NCBI RefSeq assembly: GCF_019711195.1
Contig: NZ_CP081299.1
Span: forward strand, 3,286,001-3,350,000
Origin: Dyadobacter sp. NIV53
Lineage (GTDB): Bacteria; Bacteroidota; Bacteroidia; Cytophagales; Spirosomataceae
Length of the DNA stretch: 64,000 nt
Reading direction: 5' to 3'
In this document: piece after piece, positions 45,059-53,641 of the stretch
How the letters are laid out: each line of letters starts with the position of its first letter
Position numbering within the stretch: position 1 is the first letter of the stretch
Program-made: the position numbers and the translations under genes
The notes under the pieces: generated by a model
The model's database searches: none
Told to the model about the DNA's origin: nothing
Seen by the model: only the letters and a program-made list of their open reading frames with translations

Positions 45059-46438
45059 ATGCTGGCTTTCTCCATCATAGTATATTTACTATCAAATTTG
45101 GGAATAGGCCTTTGGGCATCACGCAGAATATCCACGACCGCAGATTTTGTATTGGCAGGAAGACGGCTCCCGCTTATACTCGCTGCATCAGCAACATTTG
45201 CAACCTGGTTTGGTTCCGAAACCATCATGGGTTCTCCCTCTGAATTTCTCGAACATGGCTTGTTAGGAGTGATTGAAGATCCGTTCGGGGCATCGCTTTG
45301 TCTGTTTCTGATCGGAGTGTTTTTTGCCCGGCGATTTTATAAAATGAACATTATCACTTTTTGTGATTTTTTCAGGATACGTTACGGGCGAACCTCAGAG
45401 CTTTTGTCAGCAAGTTTACTTATTCCTTCCTATTTTAGCTGGATTGCGGCACAATTGCTTGCAATGGGTATCGTGCTGAAGGTGGTGTTAGGCTGGGAGT
45501 TAACAGAATGTATTTTATTAAGTTCTGTTGTTGTGGTTTTTTATACGATCTGGGGAGGAATGTGGTCTATTTCAATTACTGATTTTCTTCAGACTATTAT
45601 GATTATTCTCGGCCTGCTGATTGTCGCAATTGTTTTATACATAAAAGTAGGAGGTTTTACTCCCTTAATTAAAGCAGCACCCAAAGACTTCTTCCGGTTT
45701 TATCCCAAACTATCATTCAAGAACTATGTGGAATATTTTGCTGCCTGGATTACAATTGGCCTGGGATCAATTCCGCAACAGGATGTATTTCAAAGGGTCA
45801 TGTCAGCCAAATCCGCAGATGTTTCGGTAAAAGCAACGTTACTTTCTTCTGTTATGTATTTTACCATTGCACTGCTGCCCCTGTTTATCGGGCTTTGCGG
45901 ACATCATTTATATCCAGCGCAAATTGGTGGAGACAAACAAATGATCATTCCGAATATGGTATTGATGCACATGGGTTTACCTCTTCAAATTATCTTTTTT
46001 GGTGCTTTGGTTTCTGCGATATTAAGTACAACCAGTAGTGCAATTATGGCACCCGCGGCCGTATTTGGCGAGAATGTGATCAAATTTTTTCGCCCGGAAC
46101 TTACCGACAAACAGCTGCTGCGGATTATCCGGATCAGTATTATCGGGATTACCGTTATCTGTATTTTTATGGCATCACGAAGCGAAAGTATTTTTGACCT
46201 TGTTGCCGAATCCTCTGCATTCAGCCTGGTTTCTCTGTTTGTTCCGCTTGCAGCAGGTTTGTATTTAAAAAGGGCCAATCAGACCGGATGTATTCTTGCC
46301 ATGATTGCCGGGTTGGTTGTATGGCTATTATGTGTTTATTACAAGACCGAATATCCGCCGCTGGTTTATGGGCTAGTTGCTAGTATTGGAGGGATGTATG
46401 TGGGTATACTTTCATTTTTTAGATTTCGACAATTATAA
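45059..46438 (+). CDS. sodium:solute symporter (SSS family)
   Basis: The 459-residue protein has about thirteen membrane helices. An N-terminal GIGLWASRRISTTADFVLAGRRLP, then ATFATWFGSETIMG and a sodium-site-like stretch LVSAILSTTSSAIMAPAAVFGENV are typical of SSS transporters. The substrate is not readable. The chosen ATG truncates the first helix only slightly against the family. It is preceded by a terminator and so likely has its own promoter. Confidence 0.9.
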   Translation: MLAFSIIVYLLSNLGIGLWASRRISTTADFVLAGRRLPLILAASATFATWFGSETIMGSPSEFLEHGLLGVIEDPFGASLCLFLIGVFFARRFYKMNIITFCDFFRIRYGRTSELLSASLLIPSYFSWIAAQLLAMGIVLKVVLGWELTECILLSSVVVVFYTIWGGMWSISITDFLQTIMIILGLLIVAIVLYIKVGGFTPLIKAAPKDFFRFYPKLSFKNYVEYFAAWITIGLGSIPQQDVFQRVMSAKSADVSVKATLLSSVMYFTIALLPLFIGLCGHHLYPAQIGGDKQMIIPNMVLMHMGLPLQIIFFGALVSAILSTTSSAIMAPAAVFGENVIKFFRPELTDKQLLRIIRISIIGITVICIFMASRSESIFDLVAESSAFSLVSLFVPLAAGLYLKRANQTGCILAMIAGLVVWLLCVYYKTEYPPLVYGLVASIGGMYVGILSFFRFRQL

Positions 46439-46490
46439 AAGTTTAAGATTAATAACAAGAGATCCACAGTTGATATGACTGATCAAAACG

Positions 46491-46531
46491 AATGAGTCAT
46501 TAATATTAATTTGATTTATAACGTACATAAT
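46491..46531. repeat. direct repeat, left copy
   Basis: AATGAGTCATTAATA (46491-46505) followed after 15 bases by ACGTACATAAT (46521-46531). A diverged copy with the same two words lies at 46935-46979. The pair brackets the 110-residue membrane gene. Confidence 0.5.
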
Positions 46532-46838
46532 CCGTTAAAAGCATTAATAATAATAATAAATAGCCTAAACCTGCCAGAAACCAGCTTCCATATGCAAAAA
46601 GGGTCAATCCGATGGCTTTAAACATATTAGGAGTCATATTTTCTTTTATATTGTACTTTTCAGCAAACATATAAAAAAACAATCCTGAAGAAGTTGAAAT
46701 TAAAATGGCCTTAATCCATTTTGCAACATAAGAATCAGTTTGATCTTTATTACCATACTCCCATAAATACCACATGATCAAACTTAAAATCAAAAAAATA
46801 GATATTATAAACAATGAAAATCTAGTTGAATGCCCCAT
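46506..46838 (-). CDS. small membrane protein, 110 aa, unknown
   Basis: Three hydrophobic helices (FSLFIISIFLILSLIMWYLW, AILISTSSGLFFYMFAE, AIGLTLFAYGSWFLAGLGYLLLLLML) are separated by short charged loops, and the C-terminus is DYVRYKSN. No family is recognised. It is flanked by diverged direct repeats, the left one overlapping its last codons. It stands alone between convergently and co-directionally transcribed neighbours. Confidence 0.72.
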   Translation of the reverse strand: MGHSTRFSLFIISIFLILSLIMWYLWEYGNKDQTDSYVAKWIKAILISTSSGLFFYMFAEKYNIKENMTPNMFKAIGLTLFAYGSWFLAGLGYLLLLLMLLTDYVRYKSN

Positions 46839-47192
46839 ATGGATGTAATTAATTGAGTTTCATTAGACTTAAAAAATCAGCATAAGTAACTAATATCAAT
46901 TAAGCACAATTTCACACATCATTTTTTAATTAAAAATGAGTTATTAATAGTCATTTGTAACTGCCCATACGTACATAATGAAACTCCATTTTCTCTCATT
47001 TACCTTTTTTTTCTCTTCCAAGTACATTCAGAATTCCAGATTCCAATGCATAAATCAATCGCAACGATTGGTCTTTTACTCCAAATACAGCTTTATTATC
47101 TTTAAGACTGATTCTCATAACATCCAAATTTTCCATATTCAAAAGCCCTTTCCCCTTAACCTTTTCGCCCTTAACCTTTTCCATTCTTCCTT
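46839..47192. other. 354-base spacer with short repeats, no supported gene
   Basis: It contains the right copy of the direct repeat (46935-46979), AT-rich sequence, and, next to the KefC stop, a tandem CCTTAACCTTTTC-like unit (about 47154-47186). A minus-strand ORF (46996-47196) starts inside this repeat and is judged spurious. Confidence 0.5.
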
Positions 47193-49064
47193 TCACCCCT
47201 GAACTTCCTCTTTCCGATCCCAGCCTTCCAGAGCACGCAGATTTACCGCATCCCTGTCGGCCTGCATAATCAGTTCAAGTTCCTCAATGTGTTCACGGGC
47301 AGCATTGACATATTCCTCATCATTCCTGATTTTTGAAAGATGTTTCAGCGTTCTTTCATCATGTATAAAAAAAGTTTTGGCCGAACGCGTTGCCTCATGT
47401 GCACGATGTCCTAAAAGTTTTAGCGCATCAATGCCTACACGCAAACTGGTATCAAATGTTTCGCGGTAAATATGCATCATACCTGCGTTCATCAGGTCAT
47501 AGGCATCATTCCGGTTGGTAGAACGAACCAGAATATACAGGTTTGGAAAATGTTTCTTAATCGTTTCGATCATTTCCAGCCTTTTTTCTTCGTCGCTGAT
47601 AGCAATAATGATAATCTGGGCTTTATTTGCTCCTGCAATTTCCAGCAATTCATAACGGGTTGCATCTCCATAATACACCTTTAAACCCATGCGGCGCAGA
47701 AAATCAACATTATCACTGTCATTGTCCAATACGGTAGCTGTTACATTATTAGCCCTTAAAAACCTGCCGATCGTATTTCCAAAATGCCCGTAACCCGCAA
47801 TGATCACCGGATTGTCCTCATCTTCCACATCACTTACCTTCTGCACTTCTGTTACCTCCCCCATTGCACACAAACGTGGCAAAATCAGTTTTTCGTTCAG
47901 CATCATAACCAGTGGGGTAAAAGCCATGCTAATTGCAACAACAGCCATCATCGTATCTGTTATTTCTTTGCTTAAAACTCCCTGCTGTGCAGAAAAGCTT
48001 AATAAAACGAAGGCAAACTCACCAATCTGGCTTAATCCGAAACTAAAAATAAAATTCTGTGCATTACGGACTTTAAAAATTCTGCCCAATGCAAAAAGAA
48101 CAACCGTTTTAAATAACATCAATCCTCCTACCAATCCCAGGATGGTCAGTGGCTTGGCTATAATTAGCTGAAAATCAATAGATGTACCAACCGATATAAA
48201 GAAAAGCCCAAGCAGCAAACCTTTGAACGGATCAATTGAACTTTCCAGCTCGTGCCGGTACTCGCTATTTGCTAGCACTACCCCTGCCACAAATGCTCCC
48301 AAGGCAGGGCTTAATCCAACGGAGGTCATCAATACCGCAATGCCAACCACCAGCAAAAGAGCAGTTGCAGTAAACATTTCACGCATTCCCGTTTTAGCCA
48401 TGAGCTGAAACACAGGCCGCAGCAGATATTTGCCCGTAACAATTACAGCTGCGACAGAACTCAGTACAAAAATTGCCTGTAACCATGCAGGAAATCCGCT
48501 TACCAAAGTTTCATGATCGGCTCCGTGCGATTCGCCGGCGGGAAGATGGTCAGCCAATAACGGGAACAATGCAAGCATGGGAATAATGGCAAGATCCTGA
48601 AACAGGAGAACAGCAAAAGAACTTTGTCCGGCAACTGTTTTCAGCCATCCTTTTTCTGAAAGGGTCTGCATTACGATAGCAGTGGAAGACATAGCCACGA
48701 TCATTCCCAATGCAATGGCTTCTTTCCATCCAATCCCGAAAAGCATGGCAAAACCTGCAACAATAATACTTGTGAGCCCTACCTGCAAACCACCCAGTCC
48801 GGCAATGTCTTTACGCATCCGCCATAAACGCGAAGGTTCCAGTTCCAGGCCAATCACAAAGAGCATCATAACAACCCCAAATTCCGCAAAATGCATAATA
48901 TCCTGCCCTTCGGTTCCTATGAACTTCAGACATGCCGGACCGATCAGAATACCAGCCACGAGATAACCTAAAACTGAACCCAGCCCCAACCGTTTGGCAA
49001 CCGGCACCATAATAACAGCCGCCGCCAGATAAATCATGGCTTGAAAAAAGAATGTCTGCTGCAT
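47193..49064 (-). CDS. monovalent cation:proton antiporter-2, KefC type
   Basis: The 623-residue protein has about twelve membrane helices (residues 1-390) with family motifs GYLVAGILIGP, GVVMMLFVIGLELEP and FVAGVVLANSEYRHELESSIDPFKGLLLGLFFISVG. A cytosolic TrkA-N Rossmann domain follows (VIIAGYGHFGNTIGRFL, then VYYGDATRYELL), then a helical tail. It is a K+/H+ efflux system of the CPA2 family. It follows the KefF-like gene by 36 bases on the same strand, and the two would act together as in enterobacterial KefFC. Confidence 0.93.
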   Translation of the reverse strand: MQQTFFFQAMIYLAAAVIMVPVAKRLGLGSVLGYLVAGILIGPACLKFIGTEGQDIMHFAEFGVVMMLFVIGLELEPSRLWRMRKDIAGLGGLQVGLTSIIVAGFAMLFGIGWKEAIALGMIVAMSSTAIVMQTLSEKGWLKTVAGQSSFAVLLFQDLAIIPMLALFPLLADHLPAGESHGADHETLVSGFPAWLQAIFVLSSVAAVIVTGKYLLRPVFQLMAKTGMREMFTATALLLVVGIAVLMTSVGLSPALGAFVAGVVLANSEYRHELESSIDPFKGLLLGLFFISVGTSIDFQLIIAKPLTILGLVGGLMLFKTVVLFALGRIFKVRNAQNFIFSFGLSQIGEFAFVLLSFSAQQGVLSKEITDTMMAVVAISMAFTPLVMMLNEKLILPRLCAMGEVTEVQKVSDVEDEDNPVIIAGYGHFGNTIGRFLRANNVTATVLDNDSDNVDFLRRMGLKVYYGDATRYELLEIAGANKAQIIIIAISDEEKRLEMIETIKKHFPNLYILVRSTNRNDAYDLMNAGMMHIYRETFDTSLRVGIDALKLLGHRAHEATRSAKTFFIHDERTLKHLSKIRNDEEYVNAAREHIEELELIMQADRDAVNLRALEGWDRKEEVQG

Positions 49065-49100
49065 GTAAAATTTTAAAGAGTGAGAATTAGTCGTTCATTA

Positions 49101-49706
49101 TCAATGCAATATCTCAACTGTTGGTACAAGTTCATTCAGGTATTCAACATGCTGGTATTGCTCCGGATTTATTTCATTATTGACCAAAGCAGAAAGTATG
49201 TGCGCATACTGTTCGCCATAACTTTTCAAATGATCATTATTCATTGTGTAAGTATCGTGTACGACAAAAGGAGGCAGATATTCCATGTTACACAAATGTG
49301 CGGTCTGATTGAAAGGCAGCAAAAACTGGCTGACCGGGAACCGATTGTACCCGGTTTCTTTGTAAGCTTCTTTTCTACCGCCGCATGAAATGGCATTAAA
49401 AATCTTTTTCCCGGCTAATGCATGTCCATCAGGACCATACGCCCAGTTATATTCAAGCACCAGATCCTGCCATTGTTTAATAATTGGCGGGCTGCTGTAC
49501 CAATAGAAAGGATGCTGAAATATGATCACATCATGCTGTAAGAGTAATTTTTGCTCTCTTTCCACATCAATATACAAATCCGGATAGTATTCGTACAGAT
49601 CATTAAATGTTACGCCTTTTACCTTCCGGCCGTAGGTTTCAAGGGTTTTGTGAATATTGGATCTGCTTAATGTAGGATGCGCAAATTGTATAAGGACTTT
49701 GGACAT
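49101..49706 (-). CDS. NAD(P)H-dependent oxidoreductase, KefF-like
   Basis: The 201-residue flavodoxin-like quinone reductase starts SKVLIQFAHPTLSRSNIHKTL and carries the family motif IIFQHPFYWYSSPPIIKQW, then WAYGPDGHALAGKK and AISCGGRKEAY. KefF is the ancillary subunit that activates KefC, whose gene is next in the operon. Start ATG 49706 is preferred to TTG 49712. Confidence 0.93.
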   Translation of the reverse strand: MSKVLIQFAHPTLSRSNIHKTLETYGRKVKGVTFNDLYEYYPDLYIDVEREQKLLLQHDVIIFQHPFYWYSSPPIIKQWQDLVLEYNWAYGPDGHALAGKKIFNAISCGGRKEAYKETGYNRFPVSQFLLPFNQTAHLCNMEYLPPFVVHDTYTMNNDHLKSYGEQYAHILSALVNNEINPEQYQHVEYLNELVPTVEILH

Positions 49707-49759
49707 AACCAAAAATTTGATCGGGCTGATTTACTGATTCATGTAAATATAACAAAAAA

Positions 49760-49802
49760 CGCTGACAGGTTTTTGAACAAAAACGTTCATTTGCTGTCAG
49801 CG
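49760..49802. terminator. terminator-like hairpin
   Basis: CGCTGACAG at 49760-49768 pairs with CTGTCAGCG at 49794-49802. It lies between the Gfo/Idh stop and the KefF start on the minus strand and would end the upstream operon. Confidence 0.55.
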
Positions 49803-49847
49803 CGGGTATTGTATGGTAAATAATACAACTATATATAACTGCTATTT

Positions 49848-50903
49848 CTATAACTTAATCACCCTCTTTTTTTCATGGCTTTTAATCGCTGCTTCCAAAA
49901 CTTTCATTGTATTTACACCATCTGAGGCGGTAACAGGCTCAGGTTTATTATTTACTATGGACTGATAAATACACTCAAAATATTCCAGATAACTTCCTTT
50001 TTCCGTTTTATAATTCTCTCTGACAACGACTCCGTCCCTTATCGTATGCAGAATCCCTTCCTTTTCTTCCGGCTCTGTACACCAATCTTCTGCATTCGGT
50101 TTTTCACCAGCTACCAGCTTATCTTCCTGTAAATCGCCCCGGCTTTTCAGAAACGAACCTTTCAGGCCATGCAGAATATAGGCAGGAGCAGCTTCCCTGG
50201 CAATAAAACCACCTTTCAGTCTTACACGCAGTTCATCGTAAAAAAGAAGCATTTCAAAATAATCATTCACCAAAGAACCTGGCCGAACAATACGTAAATC
50301 CGCAAAAACGGCATCCGGCATTCCAAAAAGATACAGCGCCTGGTCTGTAATATGCGATCCTCTGTCTTTCAGCAAACCTGATCCGGGGGATGGGGTTTCC
50401 AGATGCGCTTTTTCGTTCAGTTCCGGGCTGTGCTGTTCGTAGGAGAAAGTTACTTCTATCAAATTACCCAACAGGCCTTCCTTTACAACTTTTTTTACGG
50501 TCAAGAAATCGCTGTCCCATCTTCGGTTTTGAAAAACTGAAAGCTTTAAACCTTTCTCATGGGCCAATGCATTTAACTCCTGAGCTTCCGCAAGTGTTGT
50601 GGTGAAAGCTTTTTCAACTATTGCATGTTTTCCGGCAAGCAAAACCTTTTTGGCATATTCGAAATGCGTATCAATTGGCGTGTTCACAATTACCAGTTCT
50701 ACTTGCTCGTCTTCAAGTATAGATTCCAGTGAAGGATAACTTTTCAATTCGGGGAAATCCTGCTGAATCAGTTTTTTACTCCTTTCCCAGGATCCGGTCA
50801 TTTCAAAGCCGGGATGCAGGTCAAGGAACGGGGCATGAAAGATCTTTCCCGACATTCCATATGACAGCAATGCTGTTTTAATTATTCTTGTTTCCGAAGA
50901 CAT
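49848..50903 (-). CDS. Gfo/Idh/MocA-family oxidoreductase
   Basis: The 351-residue protein has an N-terminal Rossmann domain (KTALLSYGMSGKIFHAPFL, LVIVNTPIDTHFEYAKKVLLAGKHAIVEKAFT), with the family Lys of EKAF, and a C-terminal alpha/beta domain (SPGSGLLKDRGSHITDQALYLFG). These enzymes are NAD(P)-dependent dehydrogenases of sugars or bile-pigment-like substrates. It follows the SDR gene by 18 bases, suggesting they act on related metabolites. Confidence 0.92.
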   Translation of the reverse strand: MSSETRIIKTALLSYGMSGKIFHAPFLDLHPGFEMTGSWERSKKLIQQDFPELKSYPSLESILEDEQVELVIVNTPIDTHFEYAKKVLLAGKHAIVEKAFTTTLAEAQELNALAHEKGLKLSVFQNRRWDSDFLTVKKVVKEGLLGNLIEVTFSYEQHSPELNEKAHLETPSPGSGLLKDRGSHITDQALYLFGMPDAVFADLRIVRPGSLVNDYFEMLLFYDELRVRLKGGFIAREAAPAYILHGLKGSFLKSRGDLQEDKLVAGEKPNAEDWCTEPEEKEGILHTIRDGVVVRENYKTEKGSYLEYFECIYQSIVNNKPEPVTASDGVNTMKVLEAAIKSHEKKRVIKL

Positions 50904-50921
50904 AATAACGTTCTTATTTCA

Positions 50922-51716
50922 TCACATAATTGATTTTGCTACTCCGCCATCCACTTTCAATGCAGAGCCATTGGTACCGGATGACAAAGGACTTGCAATA
51001 TACGTCACCAGATTTGCAATTTCCTCAACAGAAGCAAAACGCTGAAGCAATGATGTTGGCCGGGCAGTTTTGAAAAAATCCTTCTCTGCTTCTTCGGGTG
51101 TAACATTTGCCGCAGCGGCCATTTGTTTTACAAATTCCCCCACACCTTCCGATTTGGTTGGGCCGGGTAATACTGCATTTACGGTAACATTGGTTCCTTT
51201 TGTGAGCTCTGACAAACCGCGGCTGATTGAGAGCTGTGCCGTTTTGGTTGTACCGTAATGGATCATCTCCTCCGGAATGTTTACAGCCGATTCACTTGAA
51301 ATAAATATGATCCTGCCCCAGTCTTTCGCGAGCATTTTGGGAAACAAGTATCTTGACAATCTTACGCCGCTCAATACATTGACCTCAAAAAATTTGAACC
51401 AGTCTTCATCTGTAATATCGACAAACGGTTTTGGCTCAAAAATACCGGCATTATTGATCAGAATATCGACTTCCGGCAAACCTTCAAGTAGTGCATTTAC
51501 TTCATCAGCTTTGGAAAAATCAGCAGCTGCACCGGATACATTTGCATCCGGAATCAATTGCTTTAATTTATCGATTGCTTCATTAATCCTGGCTTCTGTT
51601 CGCCCGTTAATGATAACCGTTGCACCTTCTTCAAGTAATTTCCGGGCAATGGCAAATCCTATTCCCTGTGTTGAGCCGCTTATAAAGGCAGTTTTTCCTT
51701 TGAGTTGTAAGTCCAT
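50922..51716 (-). CDS. short-chain dehydrogenase/reductase (SDR)
   Basis: The 264-residue classical SDR has cofactor motif GSTQGIGFA, NNAG, Ser in IISSESA, and catalytic Tyr/Lys in MIHYGTTKTAQL (YxxxK). Other family signatures are VNAVLPGPT and the C-terminal DGGVAKS. It would oxidise or reduce an alcohol/ketone pair with NAD(P). Same operon as the aminopeptidase P (30 bases upstream) and Gfo/Idh genes. Confidence 0.92.
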   Translation of the reverse strand: MDLQLKGKTAFISGSTQGIGFAIARKLLEEGATVIINGRTEARINEAIDKLKQLIPDANVSGAAADFSKADEVNALLEGLPEVDILINNAGIFEPKPFVDITDEDWFKFFEVNVLSGVRLSRYLFPKMLAKDWGRIIFISSESAVNIPEEMIHYGTTKTAQLSISRGLSELTKGTNVTVNAVLPGPTKSEGVGEFVKQMAAAANVTPEEAEKDFFKTARPTSLLQRFASVEEIANLVTYIASPLSSGTNGSALKVDGGVAKSIM

Positions 51717-51746
51717 ATTTATTTAAAAGTTTCACCCTTTCTTTAA

Positions 51747-53360
51747 CTATTTTTTATAATCTATTTTAATATCATCAACAAAGCTCTTTTGCGAAACCAT
51801 CTTTTCAACGTCTTCCGCTTTCCTTGGTGCTAAAGATGAAAGTATTTCGCATCTTTCTTTTCCAATCAGTACATCATCTTCAATTCTCACCGCAATTCCC
51901 CACCATTTTTTATCACATTTACTGCCTTCCGGAATATAAATCCCTGGTTCAACCGTAATGATCATATTTTCTTTCAACTTATCATACTCACCCTTATCAT
52001 GAACATCCAGCCCAAGAAAATGGGAACATCCATGCGGATAATATAAGGTATTCTCAGTTTCATTATTCAGGATACCCAACCTTACCAAACCTTTGGTTAC
52101 TACATCTCTGGCCGTTTTTTCAATCTGTTCAAATGTAGTTTCTGATTTACAAATTTTAAATACTGCTTCCTGTGCTTCGTATACAATATCGTAGATCTGC
52201 TTTTGCTCTGCCGTAAATTTCCCGTTTGCCGGAAAAGTACGCGTAACATCAGCAGAATAGCCATGATATTCCGCTCCTACGTCCATAAGCACCATACGGT
52301 TACCAACATTTGTAACATTGTTTTCGATATAATGCAGTACACATCCATTATTTCCTGCGCCTGCAATAGACGGATAACCAACATATTCCGCACCCAGTTT
52401 TTTATGAATAAATTCCTGTATACCCTGCAATTCCAATTCTGACATATCGGGCTTAATGGCTTTCATAGCTTCATTATGTGCAAGTGCCGAAATGTCGATG
52501 GCTTTTCGCATCAGCAATAGTTCTTCGGCCGTTTTGATCTGCCTCAACTGATTGGTATAGGAAGTATATAAGGCTGAATTCCATTTTAACCCATTTATTT
52601 CTTTAAACAGCGAACTTAATTCCGTAGAATCTTTCACGTTTATAAACCTGTTGGCAAATTCGTTGCGTTTGTAGCGTTCATTCGCTGCAACTATTCCTTT
52701 GTAATACTTTGTAATCCGGGGCAAATAGGCTGCCGTTAAGAGCATAGGGTTCAGAGATGTTGATGCTATTTCACCAACAACTTCTGCATCAAAACCTTCC
52801 GGCATAGCAGCTTTTTTCCGAAAACTTTCAACAAGGTCGTACACATCGTCGGACTGGGAAAGTTTGTCGGAAAGGTCCTGTGGAAATTCGAATATCACTT
52901 TTTCAAATCCGGAGAGATCCAGTGGAAATTTTTTGAAATCACTCGCATTATATACGTTTGAAAATCCTAGCTCCTTTACTCCTTCCACACCCAGCCGTCT
53001 GCCAGTCCATTGTTCTCTTTGCGCATCTTTTTTCTGCACAAAAAACAACTCGGTATAGGAATTGTTTGCTGAATCCTTCTGTGGCTCTTTGAATATCAGC
53101 AATACAGCATTCGGTTCAGTATAACCGCTCAGATAATACAGGTCAGGATTTGGATGGTATTTATAATCCACATCGTTGGAGAAATTGCGTGCAGGGAAAG
53201 CAAAAACAGCCATTACTGAATTGGCCGGAAGCAATTGCCGCAGCGCTTCTCTCCGGCCTTTGTGAAAATCATTTTTCAAATAATCTGTTGGTAATGAAAA
53301 CTGTGCAAAACTGACAGTCAGTGAAATACCTGAAAATAATAGTGTAAGAATTTTTCTCAT
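51747..53360 (-). CDS. Xaa-Pro aminopeptidase (aminopeptidase P, M24B), secreted
   Basis: Start ATG 53360 is chosen because a Sec signal follows (KILTLLFSGISLTVSFAQ). The 537-residue protein has an AMP_N domain (FHKGRREALRQLLPANSVMAVFA, NPDLYYLSGYTEPNAVLL) and the dinuclear-metal M24 core: VLMDVGAEYHGYSADVTRTFP, PHGCSHFLGLDVHD, TVEPGIYIPEG, IRIEDDVLI-like VRIEDDVLI. It removes an N-terminal residue before proline in periplasmic peptides. It is the first gene of the operon with SDR and Gfo/Idh. Confidence 0.93.
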   Translation of the reverse strand: MRKILTLLFSGISLTVSFAQFSLPTDYLKNDFHKGRREALRQLLPANSVMAVFAFPARNFSNDVDYKYHPNPDLYYLSGYTEPNAVLLIFKEPQKDSANNSYTELFFVQKKDAQREQWTGRRLGVEGVKELGFSNVYNASDFKKFPLDLSGFEKVIFEFPQDLSDKLSQSDDVYDLVESFRKKAAMPEGFDAEVVGEIASTSLNPMLLTAAYLPRITKYYKGIVAANERYKRNEFANRFINVKDSTELSSLFKEINGLKWNSALYTSYTNQLRQIKTAEELLLMRKAIDISALAHNEAMKAIKPDMSELELQGIQEFIHKKLGAEYVGYPSIAGAGNNGCVLHYIENNVTNVGNRMVLMDVGAEYHGYSADVTRTFPANGKFTAEQKQIYDIVYEAQEAVFKICKSETTFEQIEKTARDVVTKGLVRLGILNNETENTLYYPHGCSHFLGLDVHDKGEYDKLKENMIITVEPGIYIPEGSKCDKKWWGIAVRIEDDVLIGKERCEILSSLAPRKAEDVEKMVSQKSFVDDIKIDYKK

Positions 53361-53641
53361 TTGATCAGTCTTTACAAATATGGATGGCAATTAAATTATT
53401 TTTCACGAATGCAGATAATCCGAAAAGTACCTACTTTAAGCCTCAAAAGAAAGAACTTCGTGCCAAACGGCAATATCTGAATATTGGTAACTATTTTTTT
53501 GTAAAAAGCTTTCCAATTGAAAACGTTTCAGGTAGTCGACAACCTTGTGACTGCCAATTATTAAGCGGTTTGCCTGATTGTGAATATATTGTTTATTTCA
53601 CGATGCCGCATTGTTAAACATTGATATCCAACACTAGCACT

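Noticed and set aside
46996..47196. 66-residue minus-strand ORF after KefC
   Set aside because: Its N-terminus is the tandem purine-rich repeat next to the KefC stop (KVKGEKVKGKG) and it overlaps KefC; the rest has no recognisable family.
47800..48171. 123-residue ORF antisense to KefC
   Set aside because: Opposite the membrane and linker part of KefC; no domain character.
53384..53617. 77-residue ORF between aminopeptidase P and amylase
   Set aside because: No family, poor composition, fills a divergent promoter region; kept out for lack of support.
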